Counted from the first letter of the stretch, positions 35,371 to 45,283 are shown. The stretch is DNA of 64,000 nt from Aquimarina sp. AU58 (GCF_900312745.1 NZ_OMPD01000014.1:744001-808000), one strand, 5' to 3'. The notes: generated from the letters alone by a model not told the origin. Made by a program: numbers and translations.

Positions 35371-35808
35371 TTATTTCAAATACATGCATTTTTTTTCGTA
35401 GTCAATAATTGCTTTTCCTCTTTTAAGGATGTCAGCTCCAATAATGCCATCGACAGGTTCTGCATGATGTGCTATCAATGCTGCATTTACATGGTTAAGA
35501 TCAAATAAAACAAGAGATATTCTTTTTCTTGACCAGCTTCCGATTTGTATGGTATTTTTTTGTGAAAGTTGTGTTAGCATATCGGTAGCACCTGCTCCAG
35601 CAGCTTTTACATCACTATCCTGGGCAAAAAGAGAAAATTTATCTACAGCTTCAAACCCTACACAGGAGTTAGAAGCACCTGTGTCGACTATAAAATTACC
35701 CTCTACATCATTTAATATTGCTTTAACTTCAAAATGATTTGTCTTTGTAAAAACTAATTTAATTCTGTGATATTCTTTTTGGTTTAAAAATTTTCGAAGT
35801 GTACTCAT
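35371..35808 (-). CDS. Retropepsin-like aspartic protease
   Basis: A 145-residue clan AA protease. The catalytic motif is VDTGASN (Asp42), after a strand of hydrophobic residues, and a second half has the DGIIGADIL motif typical of the family. One such domain is half of a pepsin-like site, so it must act as a homodimer. No signal peptide is present, so it is cytosolic unless carried by a partner. Its start codon overlaps the stop of the CHAT gene by 4 bp (ATGA-type), showing translational coupling. Confidence 0.88.
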   Translation of the reverse strand: MSTLRKFLNQKEYHRIKLVFTKTNHFEVKAILNDVEGNFIVDTGASNSCVGFEAVDKFSLFAQDSDVKAAGAGATDMLTQLSQKNTIQIGSWSRKRISLVLFDLNHVNAALIAHHAEPVDGIIGADILKRGKAIIDYEKKCMYLK

Positions 35809-38411
35809 GCTTTATTTTGAAGAAACTTCGGTAAAAGTAGTATAATTAAAATAAATAAAACAATACCTATTTTATACCAAAAATAGCTTAAAGAATAAGA
35901 ATGCCCGATCTCGCCATAATATACAAATGAGGCCCAATAATAAGGTGATTTCTGAACATTAGAGATGCTTTCTGTATCCAGATAGTCTAGCTTGGCAAGA
36001 TGTATCGCTTTTGCCTTGGGAATAGAATGATTAAGATTTTGGTAAAAGTTTTTCATTACTGTAGCAGTAGTTTTGTCATTTACTTTCCATAATGAAAAGA
36101 GTATGTTTTCTACTCCGGCATAATGAAAACCTCTGCCAATACTAATAGGACCTTCTCCTTTTGCTAATCTGCCCACACCAGTTTCGCAAGCACTTAGCAC
36201 TACCAGATTTGCATTAAGCTGTGCTCCGTATAATTGATTAACCAGAATATCCTGATCCCAAAATTGTATAGAGGCTGGTCTAGAAAAACTCCCTGATTCG
36301 GCGTGTGTAGACAAATGAATAATATCATGTTCTTTTGCTAATTTAATAAACCGTTGATAAGTTGCTTGTTCGTTTTCTATAAAATCCCCGTTAAAATAGT
36401 ACTGTATAGATTTGCTTTCGTTTTTTGAAAATGAGAGTTCTTTCTCTGTATTTTCAAAAACAGGGAATACACCCAGAACCGTTTTTTTCTGAGGATTTTT
36501 AGGGTTAGATCGCAAATACTTACCAGCCGAAATTTCATAACTTATTTCAGCAGATCGTATTAAAAAAGGCATTTTACTAAAATTTATTGAATTCGTCTTT
36601 TTTAATAATAGGGTCTCAAAAGGAATAAAATAAAGAAGACCATCGGGGACGATTAATAGTTTTTTTGGTTGTTTGGGGATTTTTAACACGTTAAAAAGCT
36701 CTGCAGCATTTTTTGTGAATTCGGTTATGTCGCTGGTAATCATCGAAGCATTGTCGAAATAATGAACATACTTTTTGATGGTACTTTTAAAATATTCGGG
36801 ATTTTCTATTTTTTTGATTTCAAAAGAATCTCGGCTGATTATAAATTGATATATGTTTCGGTTTCCATAAAAATATTCAATCAAAGTGGTATGATCTTTT
36901 TTTAATTTTTTCTGAAGAGCCGGAATAGAAATATTGTTTTGATGTTGAAGTAGTTTGGGATATGTATGACGAAGTTTTTTGAGTATTTCTTTAAGGACAA
37001 TAGATGTAGTGTCGTGAGCTGTAGTCCATTTTTGAATTTGATCAATACGAGCACCCTCGCCTTTTAATTTTTCTTTTAAAATTAGAGTCTCATAGGATGT
37101 TAATGCTGCATTAAGTCGATTTTTATTTGAGACCAAAGAATCGTTTTTGTATTGAGATAGTATTTTTTTGGATATCAAAGCTTCATTTACAAGAGGAGAT
37201 TTAGAATGCTCGGCTGCCCGAAATGCTTGTATGCCATATTTTTCCTCTTTTTGGGTTTGGTGAATAGTAAAAAGAAGATCAATATAGGCTTCTGTTCTGT
37301 TTCTGTTTTGACTGTGTTGAATGATCCGAGTGTCCTGAAGCGGATATACAATATTTAGCTTTGAGTTTACATCAAAAGCTAAATCAAAGGCAGCTATCGC
37401 TAAAAGAGGTTTTTTGGTTTGTTGATAAATATATGCGTGAATATCTAAAGCTTTTAACAGAAGCCTATCTGCGATAAGATACTCTTTAGATGGTAAATCA
37501 GTACTTGGCGAATATCCCGGTAGGAGAGCGGTATATATTTCTTTCAGGTTTTTTTGAGTTTCGATAAATTCTGACTTGGATAATAAAATATCGATATAAG
37601 CTAATTGCCATTTGACAGTAGTTCTTGCTGATGTATTTTTATTTTTGAGCAATTGAAATCTGGCCTGTGTAATATAATCCTGAGCTTTTTTAAATTCTTT
37701 TTTCTCTAAAGCCGTAGCAGCAAGAATCTGATAAGCATTTATTTGATTTGCATTTATTGTAATTACTTTATTAGCAAAAGTTTTTGCTTTGCTATAGTCA
37801 CCAGAATCCAGGTAATTTGTGGCTGTGTTTGTTAATAAATTGATGTTGTTTGGGTCAATATTTAACCCTTGTTTAAGTATTTCGAGAGCTTTTGGATAAT
37901 TTCCTTGGTTATGATATACGATAGAAAGATTAGTAATCCCAGAAATAATTTTTGTGGTATCCTTAGATTGCTCAGCCAGATATAAATAGTTTTTTATAGT
38001 GGTTTCGGCTTTGGGTAAATCCCCAACTTCTGTATAGATATTCCCAAGTGGTTGTAAGCAATTTTCAATGATATCATAATCGATTAATCCTTTTTCATAA
38101 TATGTTTTCCAGGCAGTTTCATAATATAAAATAGCTGTTGGTTTGTCGTTAAATCGATTGTTGTAATACCCCAGATTGCAGTGTATGATTACCCAAGCTA
38201 ACTGATCTGCTTTTGTATGAAGCTGATCTTTTTTTGGAGCAATTATTTTACTTAACCGTAGTGCTTCAGAATTCGATGGTTTTTGTATAAAGTGATCTAA
38301 TTGATCATATAAAAACGTTGAGGTTTTTGTTTTTTGCTGTGCCTGTACGATTGGATTTCCTAACCACAGAATAACAATACATAGAAATGTTCTAAAACTT
38401 CCAAATACCAT
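35805..38411 (-). CDS. TPR-CHAT caspase-like protease, membrane-anchored
   Basis: An 868-residue protein from ATG 38411, which gives a proper signal peptide (SFRTFLCIVILWLG... PIVQAQ). TPRs occupy about residues 45-290, a helical linker follows, and the CHAT domain covers ~530-840. The catalytic dyad is intact: His703 in IHLSTHAES and Cys742 in VVLSACETG. A C-terminal helix (IGIVLFILIILLLPKFL) anchors it. CHAT proteases cleave proteins after activation through their TPRs, for example in CRISPR-linked Craspase and in gasdermin systems. The topology implies a periplasmic enzyme. It overlaps the upstream gene by 20 bp and the retropepsin gene by 4 bp. Confidence 0.9.
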   Translation of the reverse strand: MVFGSFRTFLCIVILWLGNPIVQAQQKTKTSTFLYDQLDHFIQKPSNSEALRLSKIIAPKKDQLHTKADQLAWVIIHCNLGYYNNRFNDKPTAILYYETAWKTYYEKGLIDYDIIENCLQPLGNIYTEVGDLPKAETTIKNYLYLAEQSKDTTKIISGITNLSIVYHNQGNYPKALEILKQGLNIDPNNINLLTNTATNYLDSGDYSKAKTFANKVITINANQINAYQILAATALEKKEFKKAQDYITQARFQLLKNKNTSARTTVKWQLAYIDILLSKSEFIETQKNLKEIYTALLPGYSPSTDLPSKEYLIADRLLLKALDIHAYIYQQTKKPLLAIAAFDLAFDVNSKLNIVYPLQDTRIIQHSQNRNRTEAYIDLLFTIHQTQKEEKYGIQAFRAAEHSKSPLVNEALISKKILSQYKNDSLVSNKNRLNAALTSYETLILKEKLKGEGARIDQIQKWTTAHDTTSIVLKEILKKLRHTYPKLLQHQNNISIPALQKKLKKDHTTLIEYFYGNRNIYQFIISRDSFEIKKIENPEYFKSTIKKYVHYFDNASMITSDITEFTKNAAELFNVLKIPKQPKKLLIVPDGLLYFIPFETLLLKKTNSINFSKMPFLIRSAEISYEISAGKYLRSNPKNPQKKTVLGVFPVFENTEKELSFSKNESKSIQYYFNGDFIENEQATYQRFIKLAKEHDIIHLSTHAESGSFSRPASIQFWDQDILVNQLYGAQLNANLVVLSACETGVGRLAKGEGPISIGRGFHYAGVENILFSLWKVNDKTTATVMKNFYQNLNHSIPKAKAIHLAKLDYLDTESISNVQKSPYYWASFVYYGEIGHSYSLSYFWYKIGIVLFILIILLLPKFLQNKA

Positions 38412-40386
38412 AGAATTGAATTTGAGAGTTTGGGCTATCAAAATTATAAACATATCTAACTCCCAGACTCGGTCCTATTCTTACAGCCCCCAAATTTATT
38501 CCAACAAAAACACCAGTCTGTATATTTGTAAAATCATCTTTTATTTCTTGTGTTTCTGCAACATCAAGATCTTGATTTCGAATAATTTCTGGGGGAGTTG
38601 GGCCATTATTTCTAATAATCGTAAAACCTTCTCCTATTGTTTCCTGATCATTTTTACTTGTGATATCCATTTTTAATTGAACACCTGCTCCCATAGCAAA
38701 AAAGTTGTTGAAATTATAGCGAAATGATCCAGGAACCGCATAAATAGAAATATTATTGAATGTATTAGCTTCTGAGAATTGAATCAAGCTTTCTGTACCA
38801 TTTGCATCTATAGAAGTGGTTTCAAAGTTTCGTAGTTTGTCATAAGAAGATGCAGATGCCATTAATTCTGCCTGATAATATCCTCTGTAGGATTTAAAAG
38901 GAGATAATGTTGCTCCAACAAAATACTCTTTTTGATTGTCGAGTTCGGGAACCATGATATATCCTGCTTTTGCACCTATAGAAATACCGGGCATAAACCG
39001 TGTAGTTGCATAGTTGGTGATAATAGGCTCGTTTTTGTCAAAATATATAGCAGTACGGCTTTTGGTCTTTTTTTTATGAAAGTCTTTGCCAAATTTCATA
39101 GAATACTTTACAAATCCTTTGGTCGAGTCTATTTCGGCTACATTCTTTTGTTGGCTTCCGGGAAGATATATTCGATTAAACTGAAAAATGATCTTGTCTT
39201 TTTTTAGAATAGTATCGAGACAACTGTAATTAACTTCTCTTTCTTTAGGACAAATTGGGCATTCGGGATACATACCATCAATTTTTAATGTAGATTTATC
39301 AAACATTTCTGGAGTGTCTACAGCTAGTTTTATAGTATTGGCAGGGCCTTCTCCGTTGTTTTGAAAACGTACTTTAAATTTGAGACGTTTAAAACGAACT
39401 AACCGATAGTTCATTAACCAACCATTAGAAGACATTTTGTTGGGATCATGAGAAGTGACGATTTCCATTTCTGTATCCTTCACGGTGTGGTTGTCAAAAT
39501 TTTCATCAGGGACATAAATACTTCTTAGTGTAACAATAGCGCTGGTATCTTTGATCATTTCGGGTGTTGTTTTTAGAGTCCTGAAAATGTTTCGTTCTTC
39601 ACCAGGTTGCATATCATTAAATGCAATTACCTGATAATTGCGATACAATGATTTGGACTCTTCTAATGTAAGTGGAAGGTTTTTTCTTTTGGTAGTGTCC
39701 TGAACAAATAATGTTCTATTTTGTAGTGTTGTATGAGTTGCAGAAGCTAATAAAGTATGGTTATCGTTTTGAGAGAGCGTTTCAGAAATAATGGGTAGTG
39801 GAATAATCTTTTCCCCATGGTGCAATCGGGTGTCTTCTAGAATAAAATTATCATTTTTAAATTGATTATCATTATAAAATAAGTACAATTTACCACTAGA
39901 AATATAGTTATTGGTATTCTTATAACCTGTTATAAATACCATTTCCTGATCAGGAATAGGTTCACGATTTCGTTTCAGAATTAAATCATGATCTTCAATA
40001 AAAGGGGAATTAGGGCCTATAGAAGCTTCATCGGATATATCACTCACAGTTATTGATTTAGGCCTACTTGTAGGAGGTTTCCCATTATCATAGTTATTAG
40101 TTGTCCAAAGTTTGGCTTTGTATGTTCCGGAAGAAGCATATCGATGTACAGGCTTTTCTTTAAAACTATAATTACCATCACCAAATTCCCAATAGTAGGT
40201 GTAAAAAGCTTTGGGAGCACCGGCAATTTGATTTAAAGGTGGCATTTCTGCTCCATAAACTACTTGGTTTCCATTAATTTCATAAGATATAGGTGCGATT
40301 CTAGGTATGGTATCGTTGGTTAGTATTTGTCCAATACACAGAAATGGAAATAATACAGTACAGTATAAGATGATGTAGCCCCTCAT
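38392..40386 (-). CDS. PKD-domain surface protein with barrel-like C-terminus
   Basis: A 664-residue protein with signal peptide (MRGYIILYCTVLFPFLCIGQ). A PKD domain at ~45-110 shows YYWEFGDGNYSFKEKPVHRY. A central region (~300-450) resembles a conserved-repeat (DUF11-like) fold with VRFQNNGEGPANTIKLAVDT. The last ~200 residues alternate hydrophobic and polar residues, with GAKAGYIMV and AGVQLKMDIT, as in an outer-membrane beta-barrel. It could be the surface sensor or substrate of the neighbouring proteases. The product is unknown beyond these features. Confidence 0.72.
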   Translation of the reverse strand: MRGYIILYCTVLFPFLCIGQILTNDTIPRIAPISYEINGNQVVYGAEMPPLNQIAGAPKAFYTYYWEFGDGNYSFKEKPVHRYASSGTYKAKLWTTNNYDNGKPPTSRPKSITVSDISDEASIGPNSPFIEDHDLILKRNREPIPDQEMVFITGYKNTNNYISSGKLYLFYNDNQFKNDNFILEDTRLHHGEKIIPLPIISETLSQNDNHTLLASATHTTLQNRTLFVQDTTKRKNLPLTLEESKSLYRNYQVIAFNDMQPGEERNIFRTLKTTPEMIKDTSAIVTLRSIYVPDENFDNHTVKDTEMEIVTSHDPNKMSSNGWLMNYRLVRFKRLKFKVRFQNNGEGPANTIKLAVDTPEMFDKSTLKIDGMYPECPICPKEREVNYSCLDTILKKDKIIFQFNRIYLPGSQQKNVAEIDSTKGFVKYSMKFGKDFHKKKTKSRTAIYFDKNEPIITNYATTRFMPGISIGAKAGYIMVPELDNQKEYFVGATLSPFKSYRGYYQAELMASASSYDKLRNFETTSIDANGTESLIQFSEANTFNNISIYAVPGSFRYNFNNFFAMGAGVQLKMDITSKNDQETIGEGFTIIRNNGPTPPEIIRNQDLDVAETQEIKDDFTNIQTGVFVGINLGAVRIGPSLGVRYVYNFDSPNSQIQFYGIWKF

Positions 40387-40446
40387 GATTTGTTATTAGT
40401 AGTTACTAAAGATAAGTAAAAAGTTAAATTAGAAATATTAACAAAA

Positions 40447-40475
40447 ATATTCCGGGAGATTACCTCCCGGAATAT
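40447..40475 (-). terminator. Strong terminator-like hairpin
   Basis: A 12-bp stem ATATTCCGGGAG/CTCCCGGAATAT (40447-40458 with 40464-40475) with a 5-nt loop, downstream of the lipoprotein gene 40536-41573 and upstream of the PKD gene. It may uncouple the two. Confidence 0.75.
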
Positions 40476-40535
40476 ATACTGGAATTTGCCGTAACCCCCG
40501 CTAACTAATTTACATATTCCAGTATGATTTTTGAT

Positions 40536-41573
40536 TTATGGTAACCCATTTATTAATGCTATTAATTCGGCTTCGGTACCTGTGGTCGTAGATCCAATCA
40601 TTTCTATATGATCTTCAACAATGGTTGCGCCCTGGATTGCATATGTATACGTACCATCCTGAACAGATACAAATATGAAATGTACTTCTAATCCGATAGG
40701 AATTTGCCCGTAATGCTCAGAGAATAATTCGGTTTCTTCAATATAGGTATCTAATAATGCTAATGCAGTTGGTTCACCATCATACGATACATATACATTG
40801 CAATTCGTATTGTCATATCCTTCAGGAACATCTACATAAATAATCGTTTTTGGCCTTGGGTCATTATACCAACGATCGATATTAGTCCACCCAAAATTAT
40901 TAATGAAACCAGAATAACCCATTACTCCTGTTCCGTTAGGTCCTTCTCCTTGACCAAGATCAATATTCCCTTCCTCATTTTCTTCCCAAACAACATCGCA
41001 ATCTATTACATCGCTGTCACAACCATTATCTGCGGCTTTAAATAACCTCATTTCGGGATCAAAATCTTCATTTGGCGAAAAAATCTCAAACGCATTTGCA
41101 AGTTGTAGTTGATTTCCATTCTGATTGGCATTTATAAAAAATTCTCCAGCAGATTTTAAAGTTTCAACATTACCATTTGGACGTTTACCATTGGTCGGCA
41201 TTTTGGTGAGTAGCATTTTGGCTTTATCATAGATTTCTATTAATTCAATAGTAACACTTCCGCTAACGGGATCGCCATTTTGATCTAAAAAACTATTGGG
41301 GAGAAAATGTAGCTGTGTACCTTCTTCTCCGTACATATACCCTCCCGATTCAGCATTCATTGCAAAAGTCTGCATTGCTCCTTCACGGTTGTCCTTAATT
41401 GCTTTTTGCAACTCTATTCCATCTATGATTCTTTCGATACTAATATCGTTATCATCATTTTTACAGCTTCCTAATAAAAGAATAGCTAAGCCTAAAAGTA
41501 AAAAACTCATCATCGCTTTTTTTGCATTCCTACTATTCTTCGCTACTGCAATGGTTCTATTTGATGTTTTCAT
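40536..41573 (-). CDS. Lipoprotein of unknown function, divergent from ECF sigma gene
   Basis: A 345-residue lipoprotein with lipobox LLLGSC (Cys38); the N-terminal basic stretch is long and a start at ATG 41513 is possible. The region ~75-180 contains a GTQLHFLPNSFLDQNGDPVSG segment recalling an immunoglobulin-like fold of the kind in carboxypeptidase-regulatory domains. A central acidic run (~205-225) is followed by a Trp/Tyr-rich section with NNFGWTNIDRWYND. I know similar proteins in Bacteroidota only as hypothetical. Only 105 bp separate it from the divergent sigma gene, so it is a likely regulon member. Confidence 0.68.
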   Translation of the reverse strand: MKTSNRTIAVAKNSRNAKKAMMSFLLLGLAILLLGSCKNDDNDISIERIIDGIELQKAIKDNREGAMQTFAMNAESGGYMYGEEGTQLHFLPNSFLDQNGDPVSGSVTIELIEIYDKAKMLLTKMPTNGKRPNGNVETLKSAGEFFINANQNGNQLQLANAFEIFSPNEDFDPEMRLFKAADNGCDSDVIDCDVVWEENEEGNIDLGQGEGPNGTGVMGYSGFINNFGWTNIDRWYNDPRPKTIIYVDVPEGYDNTNCNVYVSYDGEPTALALLDTYIEETELFSEHYGQIPIGLEVHFIFVSVQDGTYTYAIQGATIVEDHIEMIGSTTTGTEAELIALINGLP

Positions 41574-41678
41574 GATTTTCGAAATTTTATTGTTTACAAG
41601 ATCAGATCAACAGCTTTGATTTTTTGTTACCCTTATCTTGATAACTTTTTTTAAATTAGTCGCTTATATTCGCTATTT

Positions 41679-42266
41679 ATGGGAAATACCAAATTTCATT
41701 CTGATCAGAAATACATTGAAGCTCTTTTGAAGAATGATACAGTAGTCTTAACCGAGATTTATAATAAATTCGCTCCGAAAGTAGTTGGGTATATAAAAAA
41801 TAATAGTGGAGATGAGTCCAGAGCTCAGGATATTATCCAGGAAACTTTAATCACTATTTATAAACAGGCAAAAGAGAAAGGATTACAACTTACCTGTCCA
41901 TTTGACGCCTATTTCTTCCTGTTGTGTAAACGTAAATGGTTGAATGAATTAAAAAAGCATTCTAATAATCAGGTAACAATTAATGAAGAGATTGTATCTA
42001 TAGACGACGAGAGTGTTCGTTTTGCAGAAGAAACCGAGATTTTTAATGCAAAACATGAACTTTTTAAAGAGATGTTTGACCAATTAGGAAAAGCTTGTAG
42101 AGAATTATTAAAGGTAACTTTTACTACAAAATCTATGGAAGAAGTGGCTTTAAAACTAGGGCAGTCCTATGGGTACGTTCGTAAGAAAAAGTCTTTATGT
42201 ATTGGTCAGTTAACAAAACTTGTTCAAGACACTCCTAAGTTTAATAAAATAAAGAATTTGTTATGA
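41679..42266 (+). CDS. ECF-type RNA polymerase sigma factor
   Basis: A 195-residue sigma-70 family factor. Region 2 (residues ~15-85) has LTEIYNKFAPKVVGYIKNN and DESRAQDIIQETLITIYKQ, and region 4 (~130-185) a short helix-turn-helix with SMEEVALKLGQSYGYVRKKK. It directs transcription of a small regulon when freed from its anti-sigma partner. It overlaps the next gene by 4 bp and is divergent from the lipoprotein-PKD-CHAT-retropepsin run, which it probably controls. Confidence 0.9.
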   Translation: MGNTKFHSDQKYIEALLKNDTVVLTEIYNKFAPKVVGYIKNNSGDESRAQDIIQETLITIYKQAKEKGLQLTCPFDAYFFLLCKRKWLNELKKHSNNQVTINEEIVSIDDESVRFAEETEIFNAKHELFKEMFDQLGKACRELLKVTFTTKSMEEVALKLGQSYGYVRKKKSLCIGQLTKLVQDTPKFNKIKNLL

Positions 42267-43000
42267 CCCCAGAAGAAAAATATGAGCTGTTTGATCGGTT
42301 CTGTAGCAACGAACTCTCTGCTACCGAAGAAAAAATGTTAACAAAACTAATTAGTGAGGATGCATCTATTGCAGAGGAGTTTAAACTATATCAAGAGTTA
42401 AATTCACATCTAGATACACGTTTTACTTCAGAAAAAGAGGAAGAAGCATTAGAAGGTAATTTGAAAACGATTGGAGATTTACACTTTAATAAGAAAGCAA
42501 CTACAAAAGAAACCAAAGTGATAAGAATGCCCGTTTGGGCATATGCTGCGGCTGCAAGTGTAGCTGTAATTTTTGGCGTATACTTTTTTGGGCAAAGTAG
42601 CCCTGTATATAGTGATTTTGCAAATATTCCCGAATTATCAATTACAGAAAGAGGAAGTGCAGAAAAGGATAGTAAGAATGCAGAACATGCCTTTAACTCA
42701 GAAGATTATGAGGGAGCAGAAAAGTACCTGTTGATATTATTGTCAAAAGATGAAAATAATGCAGAATATCAATTCTATTATGGGCTATCATTATTAGAAC
42801 AGGATAAATATGTAGAAACTACTCAGGTTTTAGAAAAACTGTATCAGGGAAACTCTGGATATAAATATAAGGCATTATGGTTTGAAGCATTAAACCAACT
42901 GAAACAAAAAAAATATGATCAATGTGCTACATTGTTAGAGAATATGCCCGAAGATGCAGAAGATTACACTAGGGCTCAGGAATTATTGAAAAAAATGTGA
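42263..43000 (+). CDS. Probable anti-sigma factor with TPRs
   Basis: A 245-residue bitopic protein. The N-terminal ~85 residues look like an anti-sigma domain (EEKYELFDRFCSNELSATEE, then EEFKLYQELNSHL). A membrane helix at ~92-110 (VWAYAAAASVAVIFGVYFFG) leads to three or so periplasmic TPRs (~130-240). It likely holds the sigma factor at the membrane until the TPR part senses a ligand or is cleaved. TPRs also occur in the CHAT protein of the same locus, so the two may share partners. Confidence 0.82.
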   Translation: MTPEEKYELFDRFCSNELSATEEKMLTKLISEDASIAEEFKLYQELNSHLDTRFTSEKEEEALEGNLKTIGDLHFNKKATTKETKVIRMPVWAYAAAASVAVIFGVYFFGQSSPVYSDFANIPELSITERGSAEKDSKNAEHAFNSEDYEGAEKYLLILLSKDENNAEYQFYYGLSLLEQDKYVETTQVLEKLYQGNSGYKYKALWFEALNQLKQKKYDQCATLLENMPEDAEDYTRAQELLKKM

Positions 43001-43170
43001 TGTTTTGTAATCTATTAATTTGTTTTCTGTAAAGCGAATCTTAAAATAGTTTTAGCAAAGAATTTATATCTAGAAGTGAAAAGATACAGTTCTATAACTT
43101 AGAATTAAAAGCTGAAAAGTGTTCAATAATAAAAGCAATAGATTGCTGGCTGGTATTAACTCTAATTTAA

Positions 43171-43178
43171 TACTTTTG
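43171..43178 (+). promoter_or_regulatory. TAnnTTTG promoter element before tatD
   Basis: TACTTTTG fits the Bacteroidota -7 consensus. It ends only four bases before the ATG at 43183, which would give a leaderless or nearly leaderless mRNA. No good -33 element at standard spacing was found. Confidence 0.35.
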
Positions 43179-43182
43179 CGGC

Positions 43183-43971
43183 ATGATACTAACCGATACC
43201 CATACTCATATTTATAGTGAAGCCTTTGATGAGGATCAGGATGAAATGATGCAACGTGCTATAAAAAATGGGGTGACACGTTTTTTTGTTCCTGCTATTG
43301 ATTCTACATATACCAAAGCTATGTATGCAATAGAAACCAAGTATCCAGAACATGTTTTTTTGATGATGGGATTGCACCCTACTCATGTAAAAGAGAATTA
43401 CAAAGAGGAACTTGTGTTTGTAGAGAATGAACTTAAAAAACGTTCTAATAAGGAGGTCGACAAAAATTTTTATGCAATAGGGGAGATAGGTATAGATTTG
43501 TATTGGGATAAAACTTTTTTGAAGGCTCAACAAGAAGCTTTTAAATCTCAAATCCAATTGGCAAAAAAATACAAGTTACCTATAGTAATACATTGTCGCG
43601 AAGCTTTTGAAGAAGTTTTTGAAGTGTTAGAATCCGAAAAAAGTGACGACCTATTTGGGATTTTTCATTGTTTTACAGGAACCATAGACGATGCTAATCG
43701 AGCTATAGAGTATAATATGAAATTAGGAATAGGAGGTGTCGTTACTTTTAAAAATGGTAAAATAGATAGGTTTTTAGATCAGATTTCATTAGACCATATT
43801 GTACTGGAGACAGATGCACCATATTTGGCACCAACCCCGTATCGAGGTAAACGTAACGAAAGTTCTTATTTACTTAATATTTTAGAAAAACTCTCAGATA
43901 TATATCAAAAACCTATAGAAGAAATAGCTGCAATTACTACTAAAAACTCTAGCGATATATTCGGTATCTAG
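43183..43971 (+). CDS. TatD-family metal-dependent deoxyribonuclease
   Basis: A 262-residue TIM-barrel hydrolase. Metal ligands are seen in DTHTHIY (His7, His9), the GEIGIDLY glutamate, IVIHCREAF, FHCFTG and ETDAPYLAP aspartate. TatD enzymes act as 3'-5' exonucleases in repair or on damaged DNA. It precedes the asparaginase gene by 38 bp and is probably cotranscribed with it. Confidence 0.94.
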   Translation: MILTDTHTHIYSEAFDEDQDEMMQRAIKNGVTRFFVPAIDSTYTKAMYAIETKYPEHVFLMMGLHPTHVKENYKEELVFVENELKKRSNKEVDKNFYAIGEIGIDLYWDKTFLKAQQEAFKSQIQLAKKYKLPIVIHCREAFEEVFEVLESEKSDDLFGIFHCFTGTIDDANRAIEYNMKLGIGGVVTFKNGKIDRFLDQISLDHIVLETDAPYLAPTPYRGKRNESSYLLNILEKLSDIYQKPIEEIAAITTKNSSDIFGI

Positions 43972-44009
43972 ACCAATAAAATATAATTTAATTTTCGTTC
44001 ATTTGCTAT

Positions 44010-45044
44010 ATGAATACTTCGCCAAACATATTACTCATTTATACCGGAGGAACCATTGGGATGGTCAAAGACTTCAAGACGGGTGCTCTGGTAGCTTTCG
44101 ATTTCGATGAGCTGTTATTAAACATCCCAGAACTCAAACAATTAGATTGCAATATCAATACCATTAGTTTTGAGAAGCCTATTGATTCTTCTGATATGAA
44201 TGTTGATCGATGGAAAGAGTTGGGAGATATAATTAATGTTAATTATAAAAAATATGATGGGTTTGTTGTTTTGCATGGAAGTGATACTATGTCCTATACA
44301 GCATCTGCGATTAGTTTTATGTTTGAAAACCTGACTAAACCTATTATTTTTACAGGTTCTCAATTACCAATAGGAGATTTGCGAACCGATGCAAAAGAGA
44401 ATTTGATCACTGCAATTCAGATTTCGGCATTACAAGAAAAAGGAAAACCCGTAATTACAGAGGTAGGACTCTATTTTGAATATAAATTGCTTAGAGCTAA
44501 TAGAACTACTAAGATTAATGCAGAACATTTTGAAGCATTTCAATCCCTTAACTATCCATCTTTGGTAGAATCTGGAGTGCACCTTAAGATCAATACTTCT
44601 TTTTTACTAACATGTAATCGACGAAAAAAGATGGTATATCATACACATTTTGATAATAATGTTGTTGTTGTTAAGATGTTTCCGGGGATTAATGAGAATA
44701 TTTTGAAGAGTATTTTCTCTTTAGAAGCTATAAAAGGAGTGGTTTTAGAAACATATGGCGCAGGTAATACGACTACAAAAAAATGGTTTATCACTATAAT
44801 TTCTGATCTTATTCAAAAAGGAATACCTATAGTTAATGTTACACAATGTATAGGTGGAAGTGTAGAAATGGGTAAGTATGATACAAGTATTGCACTAAAA
44901 AAAGCAGGTGTTATTTCGGGAAAAGACATTACTACAGAGGCTGCTGTAGCAAAATTGATGTATTTGCTAGGGGAAAAATTACCTCTTAAAGTCCTCAAAA
45001 CCATTTATGAAACCTCTCTTCGTGGCGAAATGTCAGAAAATTAA
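44010..45044 (+). CDS. ansA: Type I (cytosolic) L-asparaginase
   Basis: A 344-residue amidohydrolase converting asparagine to aspartate and ammonia. The first catalytic threonine is in LLIYTGGTIGM, the second catalytic set in VLHGSDTMSYTASA (Asp present), and FTGSQLPIGDLRTDAKENL follows. No signal peptide is present, which favours the cytosolic type I enzyme. The 3' part (GNTTTKKW, VTQCIGGSVEMGKYDT) matches the family C-terminal domain. Confidence 0.94.
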   Translation: MNTSPNILLIYTGGTIGMVKDFKTGALVAFDFDELLLNIPELKQLDCNINTISFEKPIDSSDMNVDRWKELGDIINVNYKKYDGFVVLHGSDTMSYTASAISFMFENLTKPIIFTGSQLPIGDLRTDAKENLITAIQISALQEKGKPVITEVGLYFEYKLLRANRTTKINAEHFEAFQSLNYPSLVESGVHLKINTSFLLTCNRRKKMVYHTHFDNNVVVVKMFPGINENILKSIFSLEAIKGVVLETYGAGNTTTKKWFITIISDLIQKGIPIVNVTQCIGGSVEMGKYDTSIALKKAGVISGKDITTEAAVAKLMYLLGEKLPLKVLKTIYETSLRGEMSEN

Positions 45045-45113
45045 CGCCTCAAATTTCAATAGTTAACATTTTTTTTGTTATTTGCCCATCCTTATTTTTT
45101 TGGGGGAAAACCA

Positions 45114-45201
45114 AGAGAGGTGGCCGAGTGGTCGAAGGCGCACGCCTGGAAAGTGTGTATACGTCAAAAGCGTATCGAGGGTTCGAATCCCTTCCTCTCT
45201 G
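45114..45201 (+). tRNA. tRNA-Ser (GGA anticodon)
   Basis: The acceptor stem AGAGAGG (45114-45120) pairs with CCTCTCT (45194-45200). The anticodon stem CACGC/GTGTG flanks the loop CTGGAAA, giving anticodon GGA, read as serine UCC/UCU. A long variable arm and the GGTTCGAATCC T-loop confirm a class II tRNA of 88 nt. Confidence 0.95.
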
Positions 45202-45283
45202 CATTATTATCAATTTTTTAATAAATTTTATATTATTTTTATATCTTTAACCCTTTAACTAATTAAAATTAAGAATCAGCGCA

